A stretch of 7,003 nucleotides of DNA from Chloroflexi bacterium RBG_16_70_13 (GTDB lineage Bacteria > Chloroflexota > Limnocylindria > Limnocylindrales > CSP1-4). Under the pieces are notes generated by a model. The model was not told the DNA's origin and did no database searches. It saw nothing but the letters and a program-made list of their open reading frames with translations. The stretch covers positions 1,068 through 8,070 of the forward strand of contig MGOD01000051.1 of assembly GCA_001795245.1 (NCBI GenBank), read 5' to 3'. This document shows, piece after piece, positions 1 to 4,928 of the stretch (positions within the stretch are counted from its first letter, which is position 1; each line of letters begins with the position of its first letter). The position numbers and the translations under genes were made by a program.

Positions 1-1
1 C

Positions 2-418
2 TACCTCGGGGTCGTCTACTACTCGGTCGTCACGAACGGCCCGACGTATGCCGGCGACCCGACGATCCTGGCGCTCAATGCCCTCTTCGCCGCCTTCGCC
101 GTGGCCTGCTTCGTGCTCCCGCTGCGGGGCATGCACGGGCGCCTCGTGGTCGCGAAGCGCGGCCTCCTCGACGCCGCCGAAACCCGGATCGAACGGGTGA
201 CGGCTGCGCTCTACGCGGCCGTCGACCGCGTTACGCTCGAGGGAATGGCCGAGTTCGATGACGCGATCAGCAGCCTGACGAAGGTCAAGGCCGAGATCGA
301 GAAGTTGCCAACCTGGCCGTGGTCACCCGCGTTGATCCGAGGCTTCCTGACGGCGCTGCTCCTCCCGATCGCGATCTGGCTCATCACCCGCATCCTCGAC
401 CAGCTGCTGGCACACTGA
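2..418 (+). CDS. C-terminal part of a membrane protein, 5' end cut by window edge
   Basis: The frame is open from base 2, with no stop upstream in the window, and ends at TGA 416-418, giving 138 residues of an incomplete protein. A hydrophobic segment at about residues 21-41 (rich in L, A and F, ending VLPLRG) is followed by a charged, helix-prone stretch at about 45-102 with evenly spaced hydrophobic residues (AETRIERV, FDDAISSLTKVKAEIEKL), which looks like an amphipathic or coiled-coil helix. A second hydrophobic segment lies at about 111-129, then a short tail. This is the pattern of a multi-span or sensor-like membrane protein with a helical domain between its last two membrane spans. A GTG at 101 lies inside the first hydrophobic segment and is not a credible start. 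I do not recognise the family. The gene converges on the toxin-antitoxin genes. Confidence 0.75.
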   Translation, partial: YLGVVYYSVVTNGPTYAGDPTILALNALFAAFAVACFVLPLRGMHGRLVVAKRGLLDAAETRIERVTAALYAAVDRVTLEGMAEFDDAISSLTKVKAEIEKLPTWPWSPALIRGFLTALLLPIAIWLITRILDQLLAH

Positions 419-614
419 TCCCACCGATCGATCGGGTCGCGGCCGGCCTCGGGCGCTGACGAGCCGCCCGAGCAGCTCGCGCGAATCGTCGGCGTGTCGA
501 TCGGCTGGAGCGGAGGCGGCGCCGGGGCCGACCCCGCGCCGCGCCCTGCCAGACGGCGTCGCCGCCGATTTCGAGCGTCACGATGTCGCCGGTGGCAATG
601 TCGATGACCCTCAC
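384..614 (-). CDS. Possible small third gene after the toxin, apparently frameshifted
   Basis: A GTG at 614-612 lies one base after the toxin stop (616-618) and opens a 76-codon frame. The first 27 codons look coding: 25 end in G or C and they read as an ordinary beta-rich start (VRVIDIATGDIVTLEIGG). After that, this frame turns into an arginine-rich string typical of out-of-frame GC-rich DNA. The next frame over then becomes protein-like (ADRHADDSRELLGRLVSARG). Removing one base in the C run at 532-535 would join the two parts. The joined frame would end only at 325-323, about 95 bases inside the convergent membrane protein gene, which weakens the case. It may be a decayed or mis-sequenced small gene, or not a gene. 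I recognise no family. Confidence 0.25.
   Translation of the reverse strand: MRVIDIATGDIVTLEIGGDAVWQGAARGRPRRRLRSSRSTRRRFARAARAARQRPRPAATRSIGGISVPAAGRGCG
424..435. repeat. 12-bp perfect palindrome in the convergent gap
   Basis: CCGATCGATCGG is a perfect palindrome that starts six bases after the stop of the plus-strand membrane protein gene. Together with a third GATC at 417-420 it makes a small GATC cluster. It has no loop and no T-tract, so it is a poor intrinsic terminator. It could be a protein site or chance in this GC-rich background. Confidence 0.3.
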
Positions 615-615
615 G

Positions 616-987
616 CTACGCCGGACGCTCGAGCCAGACGACGCGATCTGCCGGTCCGTCCATGCCGGCCTCGGCGCTGAGCAGTGCTGCGAGGGCTCGA
701 ACGAGCGCGCCGATCTCGACCGTCGACAGGCGCCATCGGCCGGGCGCGAGCAGGACGAGTCCGGGATGGCGCGCCCCGAGGCGTTGCCGATCGCGGAACA
801 AGCCGAGATGGTCGACGACGTCGGCCGTCACGATCGTCCGGCGTTCCGCGGCGGCTCGTTCGACGATCCCGAGGTCCGTTCGTCCGCGAAGGTCGCGGCG
901 ATCGGCGACGGCCTCCACGTCCAACCCCGATCCTCGAAGCTCGCTCGCAACCCTTGGCGAGAGATGCTCGTCGAGGAGGAGCCTCAC
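616..987 (-). CDS. DUF5615 PIN-like toxin of a toxin-antitoxin pair
   Basis: This 123-residue protein begins with the signature of the DUF5615 (Mut7-C-like, PIN-like) family, MRLLLDEHLSPRV, with acidic residues D6 and E7. D38 and the TADVVDH segment (T54, D56, D59) supply the other conserved acidic positions of the presumed metal-dependent nuclease site. The family usually reads VTxDxDF here, so this copy is slightly divergent at the end of the motif. PIN-like toxins are thought to be RNases, but the target cannot be read from sequence. The start is GTG 987-985, which overlaps the antitoxin stop by four bases (GTGA). That means the toxin is translated only after its antitoxin, as expected for such pairs. 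The length is normal for the family, and the last 25 residues are less conserved-looking. Confidence 0.85.
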   Translation of the reverse strand: MRLLLDEHLSPRVASELRGSGLDVEAVADRRDLRGRTDLGIVERAAAERRTIVTADVVDHLGLFRDRQRLGARHPGLVLLAPGRWRLSTVEIGALVRALAALLSAEAGMDGPADRVVWLERPA

Positions 988-1400
988 CCGGGCCGGCCGG
1001 CGGTCCCTGGGATTCCCCGCGCTCGCGCGGCGACCGCCCGATTACGCTCGATCCAGCGCTCGATCTCGGCCGGATGGGCAGCCCGATACGCCTCCGCCGC
1101 TTCAACGGTGCCGACGGGGATCTCCAGGTAGGCAGCGGCTGCCGAGGCGTCGCCATCGTGGGCCCGAAGGACCTCGACGACCTCCCAGACGCCGAGGCCG
1201 GTTCCGACGAGGCTCGCCCGACGCCCGGCGGGTTCGTCGACGAAGTCGATGGCCGGGTGATCGAGCCGACGGAGCCCTTCGTCGATGAACCGCTCGGCCA
1301 ACGCCGTGTACGTCTCACCTGTCTCGGCGGCACGGTGGGCCAAGCGCTCGGAGGTATCCGGTCGGAGGCGGAAGGAGCGGTGGACGCGGCGCCCGGTCAT
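984..1400 (-). CDS. Antitoxin: ribbon-helix-helix-like N-terminus fused to DUF433
   Basis: This 138-residue protein is the cognate antitoxin for the DUF5615 toxin just downstream. Residues about 7-45 (HRSFRLRPDTSERLAHRAAE, then a TYTALAERFIDEGL helix) resemble a CopG/Arc ribbon-helix-helix DNA-binding unit. Residues about 49-118 (from HPAIDFVDEPAGRRASLVGT through IPVGTVEAAEAY) match DUF433, a small helix-turn-helix-containing domain that usually partners DUF5615 toxins. DUF433/DUF5615 pairs are established as predicted toxin-antitoxin modules (COG2442 with COG4634). I chose ATG 1400-1398 because the ribbon-helix-helix-like segment begins right after it and a dyad with a -10 box lies directly upstream. 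An in-frame ATG at 1451 would add 17 residues of unconvincing sequence and overlap the phosphatase end. Autorepression of its own promoter is likely. Confidence 0.85.
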   Translation of the reverse strand: MTGRRVHRSFRLRPDTSERLAHRAAETGETYTALAERFIDEGLRRLDHPAIDFVDEPAGRRASLVGTGLGVWEVVEVLRAHDGDASAAAAYLEIPVGTVEAAEAYRAAHPAEIERWIERNRAVAARARGIPGTAGRPG

Positions 1401-1402
1401 GG

Positions 1403-1426
1403 TGTGGCACAGCGTAGCACAGTGTG
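1403..1426 (-). promoter_or_regulatory. Leaderless-type promoter with dyad operator for the toxin-antitoxin pair
   Basis: Read on the minus strand, two 9-base inverted repeats, CACACTGTG (1426-1418) and TGTGCCACA (1411-1403), flank a six-base core. An extended -10 element, TGC (1419-1417) followed by TACGCT (1416-1411), overlaps both. The hexamer ends 10 bases before the antitoxin ATG, so transcription would start about 3 bases before it, leaving almost no leader and no room for a Shine-Dalgarno sequence. No -35 box is visible. The repeats TGTGC-TACGC-TGTGC also form a direct repeat, suiting cooperative binding of ribbon-helix-helix dimers. The position over the -10 is what antitoxin autorepression would need. 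Assignment is by pattern only. Confidence 0.6.
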
Positions 1427-1443
1427 GGACGCCGGGCCGGGCG

Positions 1444-2292
1444 TCAGCCATCCGCGATACGTCGGAGGAGCTCCCCGTGGTGGCCCGGCGGGGCGGCGAG
1501 GACGCCGATCGACTTTGTCTTCGCGGCGATCTCGAACCACGGTCCCCCGTCGAGGCTCGTGATGGTCGCGCCGGCCCGCTCGGCGATGAGGCCGGCCGCG
1601 GCGATGTCCCAGGTCGACAGGCCGCCCTGCTGGACGAAGGCGTCGAAGCGCCCGTTCCCGACGTAGGCGAGGGCGAGCGCCGCAGAGCCCATCGAGCGAG
1701 GCACCCGGATGGCCTTGCGGACCTCGCGGGCCCGGGTCGCGGCGGCTCGGCCGCCGAGGGCCATCGAGATGACGAAGTCGCTGAGATTCGGTTTTTCCGA
1801 GGCACGGATGGGTCGCCCGTCGAGCGTCGCCGGTCCGTGGCTCGTCGCGGCGAAGGACTCGCCGCGCGACGGATCGTGGATCACGCCCATGCCCGGCCGG
1901 CCGGCCGCCACGAGCGCGATCGAGACGCAGAAGAACGGGATCCCGTTGGCGTAGTTGATCGTCCCGTCGAGGGGATCCACGACCCAGACCCGGCCGAGGC
2001 CCGAGGTCGCGGTCTGGCCGGCGGCCCCGCCGTCATGCTCGCCGGTTTCCTCGCCCAGAAGGGCGTCGCCAGGGAACGCCGCCCGGATCGCATCGAGGAT
2101 GAGCGCCTCGGAGAGGTGATCGACCTCGGTCACGACGTCGCGGGCCGATTTGCGGTCGATCCGCTCGACGCGCTCGTAGCGCTCCATCTGGAGCTCGCCG
2201 GCACGGGCGGCGACCTCGAGGGCGAAGGCGAGCTCGGTGGCCTGACCGCCCGCCGTGACCCCGTCCGCCGATCGCGCCGCGAGGCCGGTCAC
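1444..2292 (-). CDS. Inositol monophosphatase family protein
   Basis: This 282-residue protein is a Mg2+-dependent, Li+-sensitive-type phosphatase that removes phosphate from small sugar or polyol phosphates. All family motifs are present in order: DVVTEVD (D58), GEETGE (E81), WVVDPLDGT (D106, D109, T111) and WDIAAAGLIAERAG (D229). These match the metal and phosphate ligands of human IMPA1. Length is typical. The substrate could be myo-inositol-1-phosphate, histidinol phosphate, fructose-1,6-bisphosphate or 3'-phosphoadenosine 5'-phosphate; the motifs alone do not decide. The FFCVSIAL segment after the DPLDGT motif is closest to classical inositol monophosphatases. The start is GTG 2292-2290, overlapping the upstream stop by four bases (GTGA), so translational coupling is likely; no Shine-Dalgarno sequence is visible. 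The antitoxin gene follows after 43 bases. Confidence 0.9.
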   Translation of the reverse strand: MTGLAARSADGVTAGGQATELAFALEVAARAGELQMERYERVERIDRKSARDVVTEVDHLSEALILDAIRAAFPGDALLGEETGEHDGGAAGQTATSGLGRVWVVDPLDGTINYANGIPFFCVSIALVAAGRPGMGVIHDPSRGESFAATSHGPATLDGRPIRASEKPNLSDFVISMALGGRAAATRAREVRKAIRVPRSMGSAALALAYVGNGRFDAFVQQGGLSTWDIAAAGLIAERAGATITSLDGGPWFEIAAKTKSIGVLAAPPGHHGELLRRIADG

Positions 2293-2768
2293 GGCGAGTC
2301 ACAATCGACGCCGAGCGCCCTCGGCTCGTCGCCGAAGGCCGTGATCGAGGCCGTGAAGGTGATCGACCCGCCGGCCGGCACGACGGGCGTCTGGACGACC
2401 TGGGAAGGGCCACCGGCGGGCCGATCGGCCTCGACGACCCGGCACGTCGTGGCCGCGGCCTTGGAGCCCCGGTTCGAGACGCTCAGGGTGATCTCGAGCC
2501 CGCCACCGGGAGCGGCCACGGTGTCCCCGGCCTGGCCGCTGAACGGTCCGACGCCCGAGAGCCCGATCCGCCCGAGGATCGCGAGGATCACGACGAAGAG
2601 GACGATCCCGCCGGCCGCGAGGGCGTGGACCTGGGTCGCCGCCGGCTGCTGGAGCCCGAGCGGATTGCATTCGTCGCAGAGCGCGACATCGATGGCGACC
2701 GGGCGGCCGCAGCGAAGGCAGGCATGGGTCGGCTCGGGCTTCGCGGGGAGGGTCGCCGGGGTGGTCAT
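2289..2768 (-). CDS. Zinc-ribbon single-pass membrane protein with extracytoplasmic beta domain
   Basis: This 159-residue protein has three visible parts. Residues 17-34 form a zinc ribbon (CLRCGRP and CDEC, giving C17, C20, C31 and C34). Residues about 48-70 are one hydrophobic membrane span (GGIVLFVVILAILG). Residues about 83-157 are a beta-rich domain with alternating hydrophobic residues (LEITLSVSNRGSKAAATTC, then GSITFTASITAF), resembling small Ig-like or FxLYD-like domains; C109 and C156 could form a disulfide. There is no signal peptide, so the zinc ribbon should face the cytoplasm and the beta domain the outside. I cannot assign a function. ATG 2768 lies 39 bases after the LLM oxidoreductase stop and has no good Shine-Dalgarno sequence. 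Its stop overlaps the phosphatase start, so these genes are probably co-transcribed. Confidence 0.75.
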   Translation of the reverse strand: MTTPATLPAKPEPTHACLRCGRPVAIDVALCDECNPLGLQQPAATQVHALAAGGIVLFVVILAILGRIGLSGVGPFSGQAGDTVAAPGGGLEITLSVSNRGSKAAATTCRVVEADRPAGGPSQVVQTPVVPAGGSITFTASITAFGDEPRALGVDCDSP

Positions 2769-2807
2769 GGGCCCGACGATGGTGCCACGATCCCCGGCCC
2801 GGCGACG

Positions 2808-3665
2808 TCAGCGTTGCGCGGCGGCCACGAGCCGGTCGATGTCGGCGGCCGTGCGCGCCGTCAGAACGACTTCGTCGGCCCCGAGGGCTCCCCAGCGCTC
2901 GGCCGTGTCTGCCGGTGCCTCGATCCAGGGGCTGCCTGCCAGCGCGTCCTCCCCGGTCCGCCCGCCGCCGAAGCCCACGACGACTCGCTGGCTGCTTCGG
3001 GGACGCCCCTCCGCTGCGAGCGCATCGAGGTAGCGATCGCGGAGGCCCTCGTACGTCCCCGCTTCGGCGGCCCAGCCGTCGCCGGCACGAGCGGCCAGGC
3101 GGACGCCGGCCGGACTGCCGGCCCCGACGAGGATCCGGGGCGGCGGGGCGGGGCACGGGTGGGCGAAGGCACCGTCGAGCGGGTAGAACCGGCCGGGACG
3201 CGTGACCGGTCCGCCGGTCCAGAGGGCCCGGATCACGGCGATCGCCTCCTCGAGGCGGGCGGCGCGCTCCGCCGCGCCGGGGAAGTCGATGCCGTAGGCC
3301 CGGTGCTCGCGGGCGAATCCCCCGATCCCGATGCCGAGGGTCAGCCGCCCCCCGCTGATCGCCTGGACCGTGCCGGCCGTCCGGGCGAGCATCGCCGGGT
3401 GACGGTTCATGACGTTCGCGACCCACGAGCCGATCCCGATCCGGCGCGTCACCGCCGCGGCGGCCGCGAGCGTCGCCCATTGCTCGAGGACCGGCACGGT
3501 CGGATCGCCCTTGCCCATGACGTGGTCCCAGCACCAGGCACCGGCGTAGCCGGCCTCATCGAGGCGGCGGGCACTCTCGAGCCACCAGCGCGCGTCGGCC
3601 CCGACGGATCCGATCGCGACGCCGATTCGTGGGCTGTCGCTCGCACCGGAGGTCACGTCAGCCAT
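2808..3665 (-). CDS. LLM-class flavin/F420-dependent oxidoreductase
   Basis: This 285-residue protein is a complete luciferase-like monooxygenase superfamily member (TIM barrel). Family landmarks in order are RRLDEAGYAGAWCWDH (33-48), WVANVMNRHPAMLARTAGT (81-99), ISGGRLTLGIGIGG (103-116), RLEEAIAVIRALWTGGPVT (137-155), and PPRILVGAGSPAGVRLA followed by RAGDGW (175-198). The last block is common in F420-dependent members. The likely reaction is hydride transfer using F420H2 or FMNH2, but the substrate is unknown. F420 use is inferred from family resemblance and supported by a PPOX-type protein elsewhere in the window. I chose ATG 3665; a GTG four codons later is also possible, and there is only a weak GAGCGGG upstream. 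It heads the minus cluster with the zinc-ribbon protein and phosphatase. Confidence 0.88.
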   Translation of the reverse strand: MADVTSGASDSPRIGVAIGSVGADARWWLESARRLDEAGYAGAWCWDHVMGKGDPTVPVLEQWATLAAAAAVTRRIGIGSWVANVMNRHPAMLARTAGTVQAISGGRLTLGIGIGGFAREHRAYGIDFPGAAERAARLEEAIAVIRALWTGGPVTRPGRFYPLDGAFAHPCPAPPPRILVGAGSPAGVRLAARAGDGWAAEAGTYEGLRDRYLDALAAEGRPRSSQRVVVGFGGGRTGEDALAGSPWIEAPADTAERWGALGADEVVLTARTAADIDRLVAAAQR

Positions 3666-3747
3666 GCTGCCCGCTCATCGTGCCGCGCCTGACTGTCCCC
3701 GATGACGCTGGCTCGGCAGTGTCGCCACCTCGTGGCCGGCTTGACTC

Positions 3748-3761
3748 CCTCGCTCCCGAGG
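3748..3761. repeat. Small hairpin, 5-bp stem with 4-base loop
   Basis: The arms CCTCG (3748-3752) and CGAGG (3757-3761) flank a four-base loop. It directly abuts the larger inverted repeat at 3760-3798, sharing bases 3760-3761, so the two may compete or stack. No T-tract follows on either strand. Confidence 0.4.
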
Positions 3762-3798
3762 CTTCGTGACGCCGAGTCACGAATCGAGGGCCGAAGCC
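3760..3798. repeat. Nested inverted repeats with mutually exclusive pairings
   Basis: The inner arms TTCGTGAC (3763-3770) and GTCACGAA (3776-3783) are perfectly complementary around a five-base loop. The outer arms GGCTTCG (3760-3766) and CGAAGCC (3792-3798) are also perfect. The bases TTCG at 3763-3766 belong to both, so an RNA could form one stem or the other, as in attenuators. The inner stem extended by GGC:GCC with a 12-base bulge is a third option. On the minus strand this would lie in the leader of the oxidoreductase gene. It may instead be a double-stranded operator, since TGAC-N5-GTCA is a typical dyad shape. Confidence 0.5.
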
Positions 3799-3836
3799 TA
3801 CCGTCGGGCGTGGCTCGGGGCCCTTGGTGCCGGATT

Positions 3837-3853
3837 GGTGACGCCGGGTCATC
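3837..3853. repeat. Second copy of the GTGACGCCGRGTCA dyad
   Basis: GTGACGCCGGGTCAT at 3838-3852 matches GTGACGCCGAGTCAC at 3766-3780 at 13 of 15 positions, 72 bases away. As an inverted repeat, GGTGAC and GTCATC pair with one G-T mismatch around a five-base loop. The flanks are unrelated, so the dyad itself is what is repeated, which suits a protein-binding site. An alternative is a protein-level repeat in the plus-strand frame (VTPSH and VTPGH, 24 codons apart). Confidence 0.4.
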
Positions 3854-3907
3854 AGGTGGCCGCGTCGTGGGCCGCCGCCCTGGCCGCGCCCGTGGATACA
3901 GCGGCAG

Positions 3908-3926
3908 AGCTCCCCCGGGTGGAGCT
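3908..3926 (-). terminator. Weak hairpin after the phosphorylase gene
   Basis: AGCTCC (3926-3921 on the minus strand) and GGAGCT (3913-3908) form a six-base stem with a seven-base loop, starting 11 bases past the phosphorylase stop. The position suits a terminator, but no T-tract follows, so it is at best a weak or Rho-assisted one. Confidence 0.25.
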
Positions 3927-3937
3927 GGCCGACACGC

Positions 3938-4789
3938 CTACAGACCGGTCTCGAAGAGTCGGACATCCTCGGCCGAGATCGCGTGGCCGTCGCCCCGGGT
4001 CGGGCCCAGCGCCGCGAGGGCGCCCAGCGCGTCGAGGTCGGCCGGGAAGCGCCCGATGAGGTCGAGGACGACCTTCTGGATCCGCTCCGCGTTCTGGGCG
4101 AAGACCTCGAGAACGCTCTGGGCGTCGACCGCCTCCGTGCCCTCGATGACGCCGGCGTCGTAGTCGGTGATGAGGGAGATGTTCACGACCGCCATCCCGA
4201 GCTCGCGGCACAGCCAGGCCTCGGGGTATTGGGTCATGCTGATGACCTCCCAGCCGGCGTCGGAGAACCACTTCGATTCAGACTTCGTCGAGAAGCGCGG
4301 GCCCTCGATGACGACGATCGTGCCCCGCTCGTGGACCTCGATGCCGTGGTCGCGGATGGTGTCGATCGCCAGCCGCCGGAGGACAGGGTCGTAGGTCTCG
4401 GCCGACGAGAGGTGAGTCACGATCGGGCCGTCGTAGAACGTGTGGGGCCGCTGCCCGCTCGTCCGATCGACGAACTGGTCACAGACGACGAAGTCGCCAG
4501 GCTTGACGTGGACGGCGAGCGACCCCGCCGCGCAGGGCGAGATGACCGCCTTCACGCCGAGCGAGCGCATCGCCCAGACGTTGGCCCGGTAGTTGATCCG
4601 GTGGGGCGGGATCGTGTGACGACGGCCGTGGCGCGGCAGGAAGGCGACGGCGCGGCCGCCCACGGACGCGAGGAAGAAGCTGTCCGACGGCGCGCCGTAG
4701 GGCGTGTCGATCTTGATCTCGCGGACGTCCTCGAGGAGCGAGTAGAAGCCGGACCCGCCGAAGACCCCGATCTCAGCCAGCTCCGTCAC
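3938..4789 (-). CDS. mtnP: S-methyl-5'-thioadenosine phosphorylase
   Basis: This 283-residue enzyme of the PNP/MTAP family cleaves methylthioadenosine with phosphate to adenine and 5-methylthioribose-1-phosphate, clearing a by-product of polyamine and related synthesis. Visible landmarks are GGSGFYSLLE (11-20, phosphate loop), LPRHGRRHTIPPHRINYRAN (51-70), AVISPCAAGSL (81-91), IEGPRFSTKSES (161-172), EVISMTQYPEAWLCRELGM (181-199) and ISLITDYDAG (204-213). The TDYD aspartates are those expected for 6-aminopurine recognition, favouring methylthioadenosine over inosine or guanosine. A related methylthioinosine phosphorylase cannot be excluded. The start is GTG 4789-4787, with GGAGG at 4800-4796 six bases upstream. 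The frame stays open far upstream to about 5635, but that extension is antisense to other genes. Length is normal, and no other methionine-salvage genes are nearby. Confidence 0.93.
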   Translation of the reverse strand: MTELAEIGVFGGSGFYSLLEDVREIKIDTPYGAPSDSFFLASVGGRAVAFLPRHGRRHTIPPHRINYRANVWAMRSLGVKAVISPCAAGSLAVHVKPGDFVVCDQFVDRTSGQRPHTFYDGPIVTHLSSAETYDPVLRRLAIDTIRDHGIEVHERGTIVVIEGPRFSTKSESKWFSDAGWEVISMTQYPEAWLCRELGMAVVNISLITDYDAGVIEGTEAVDAQSVLEVFAQNAERIQKVVLDLIGRFPADLDALGALAALGPTRGDGHAISAEDVRLFETGL

Positions 4790-4795
4790 GCTCCG

Positions 4796-4800
4796 CCTCC
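4796..4800 (-). promoter_or_regulatory. Ribosome binding site for the phosphorylase
   Basis: GGAGG on the minus strand ends six bases before GTG 4789-4787. It fixes this GTG as the start, against many in-frame upstream candidates in the long open frame. It is the best Shine-Dalgarno sequence in the window. Confidence 0.8.
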
Positions 4801-4813
4801 GCTCGACCGACCC

Positions 4814-4829
4814 CCGGGAGGGCTCCCGG
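4814..4829 (-). repeat. GC hairpin in the phosphorylase leader
   Basis: CCGGGA and TCCCGG pair perfectly around the four-base loop GCCC, 13 bases upstream of the ribosome binding site. If transcription starts near 4854, the hairpin sits in the leader RNA and could affect translation. A further CCCCGGG at 4844-4850 could compete for pairing. I see no match to a riboswitch class that I can recognise. Confidence 0.4.
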
Positions 4830-4860
4830 ACGCGCCGGATGGACCCCGGGACGAGGGCCG

Positions 4861-4866
4861 ATTGTA
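4861..4866 (-). promoter_or_regulatory. Candidate -10 box for the phosphorylase
   Basis: TACAAT on the minus strand matches the TATAAT consensus at five of six bases and stands out in this GC-rich stretch. It is 71 bases from the GTG start, implying a leader of roughly 65 bases. No good -35 sits 16-18 bases upstream; TAGACC is 21 bases away. Confidence 0.5.
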
Positions 4867-4891
4867 GTCGCGTCGGGCGACCGGGCTGGTC

Positions 4892-4897
4892 TAGGAT
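4892..4897 (+). promoter_or_regulatory. Candidate -10 box for the LiaF-like operon
   Basis: TAGGAT matches the TATAAT consensus at four of six bases, including T1, A2 and T6. It lies 31 bases before the ATG of the first plus-strand gene and has no clear -35. With the minus-strand TACAAT at 4861-4866 it makes a compact divergent promoter region of about 140 bases. Confidence 0.4.
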
Positions 4898-4918
4898 GAC
4901 CGGGCGCTCCCTGCGCCT

Positions 4919-4924
4919 GAGGAG
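4919..4924 (+). promoter_or_regulatory. Ribosome binding site for the LiaF-like gene
   Basis: GAGGAG ends four bases before ATG 4929-4931. It selects this ATG over in-frame upstream starts, such as that at 4839, which lie before the likely promoter. Confidence 0.7.
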
Positions 4925-4928
4925 ACCG

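Larger units (their letters stand above)
3666..3937. other. Gap of 272 bases: hairpins and a repeated GTGACGCCGRGTCA element, no sure gene
   Basis: This gap lies between the phosphorylase stop and the oxidoreductase start, and should hold the oxidoreductase promoter and any phosphorylase terminator. It contains an unusual number of inverted repeats, annotated separately. No clear -10/-35 pair is visible before the oxidoreductase. On the plus strand a frame from GTG 3766 reads plausibly for about 60 codons (VTPSHESRAEAYRRAW onwards). However, only about three quarters of its codons end in G or C, close to background, and it runs on antisense into the phosphorylase gene until 4059. I therefore do not call it a gene. 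Confidence 0.5.

Noticed and set aside
616..1426. Toxin-antitoxin pair as part of a mobile element or defence island
   Set aside because: No integrase, transposase, attachment repeat, tRNA or other defence gene is visible, and base composition matches the neighbours.
684..1562. 292-codon plus-strand frame over the toxin-antitoxin genes
   Set aside because: It has arginine/glycine-rich composition with no motif, and lies fully antisense to two well-supported genes.
1285..3033. 582-codon open frame on the plus strand
   Set aside because: It is antisense to the phosphatase, zinc-ribbon and oxidoreductase genes, all of which have clear family motifs. Its product is arginine-rich and motif-free, as expected for a shadow frame at this GC content.
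3760..3798. Inverted repeats as a tRNA or intrinsic terminator
   Set aside because: There is no cloverleaf with anticodon and T-arm signatures on either strand, and no T-tract follows the stems.
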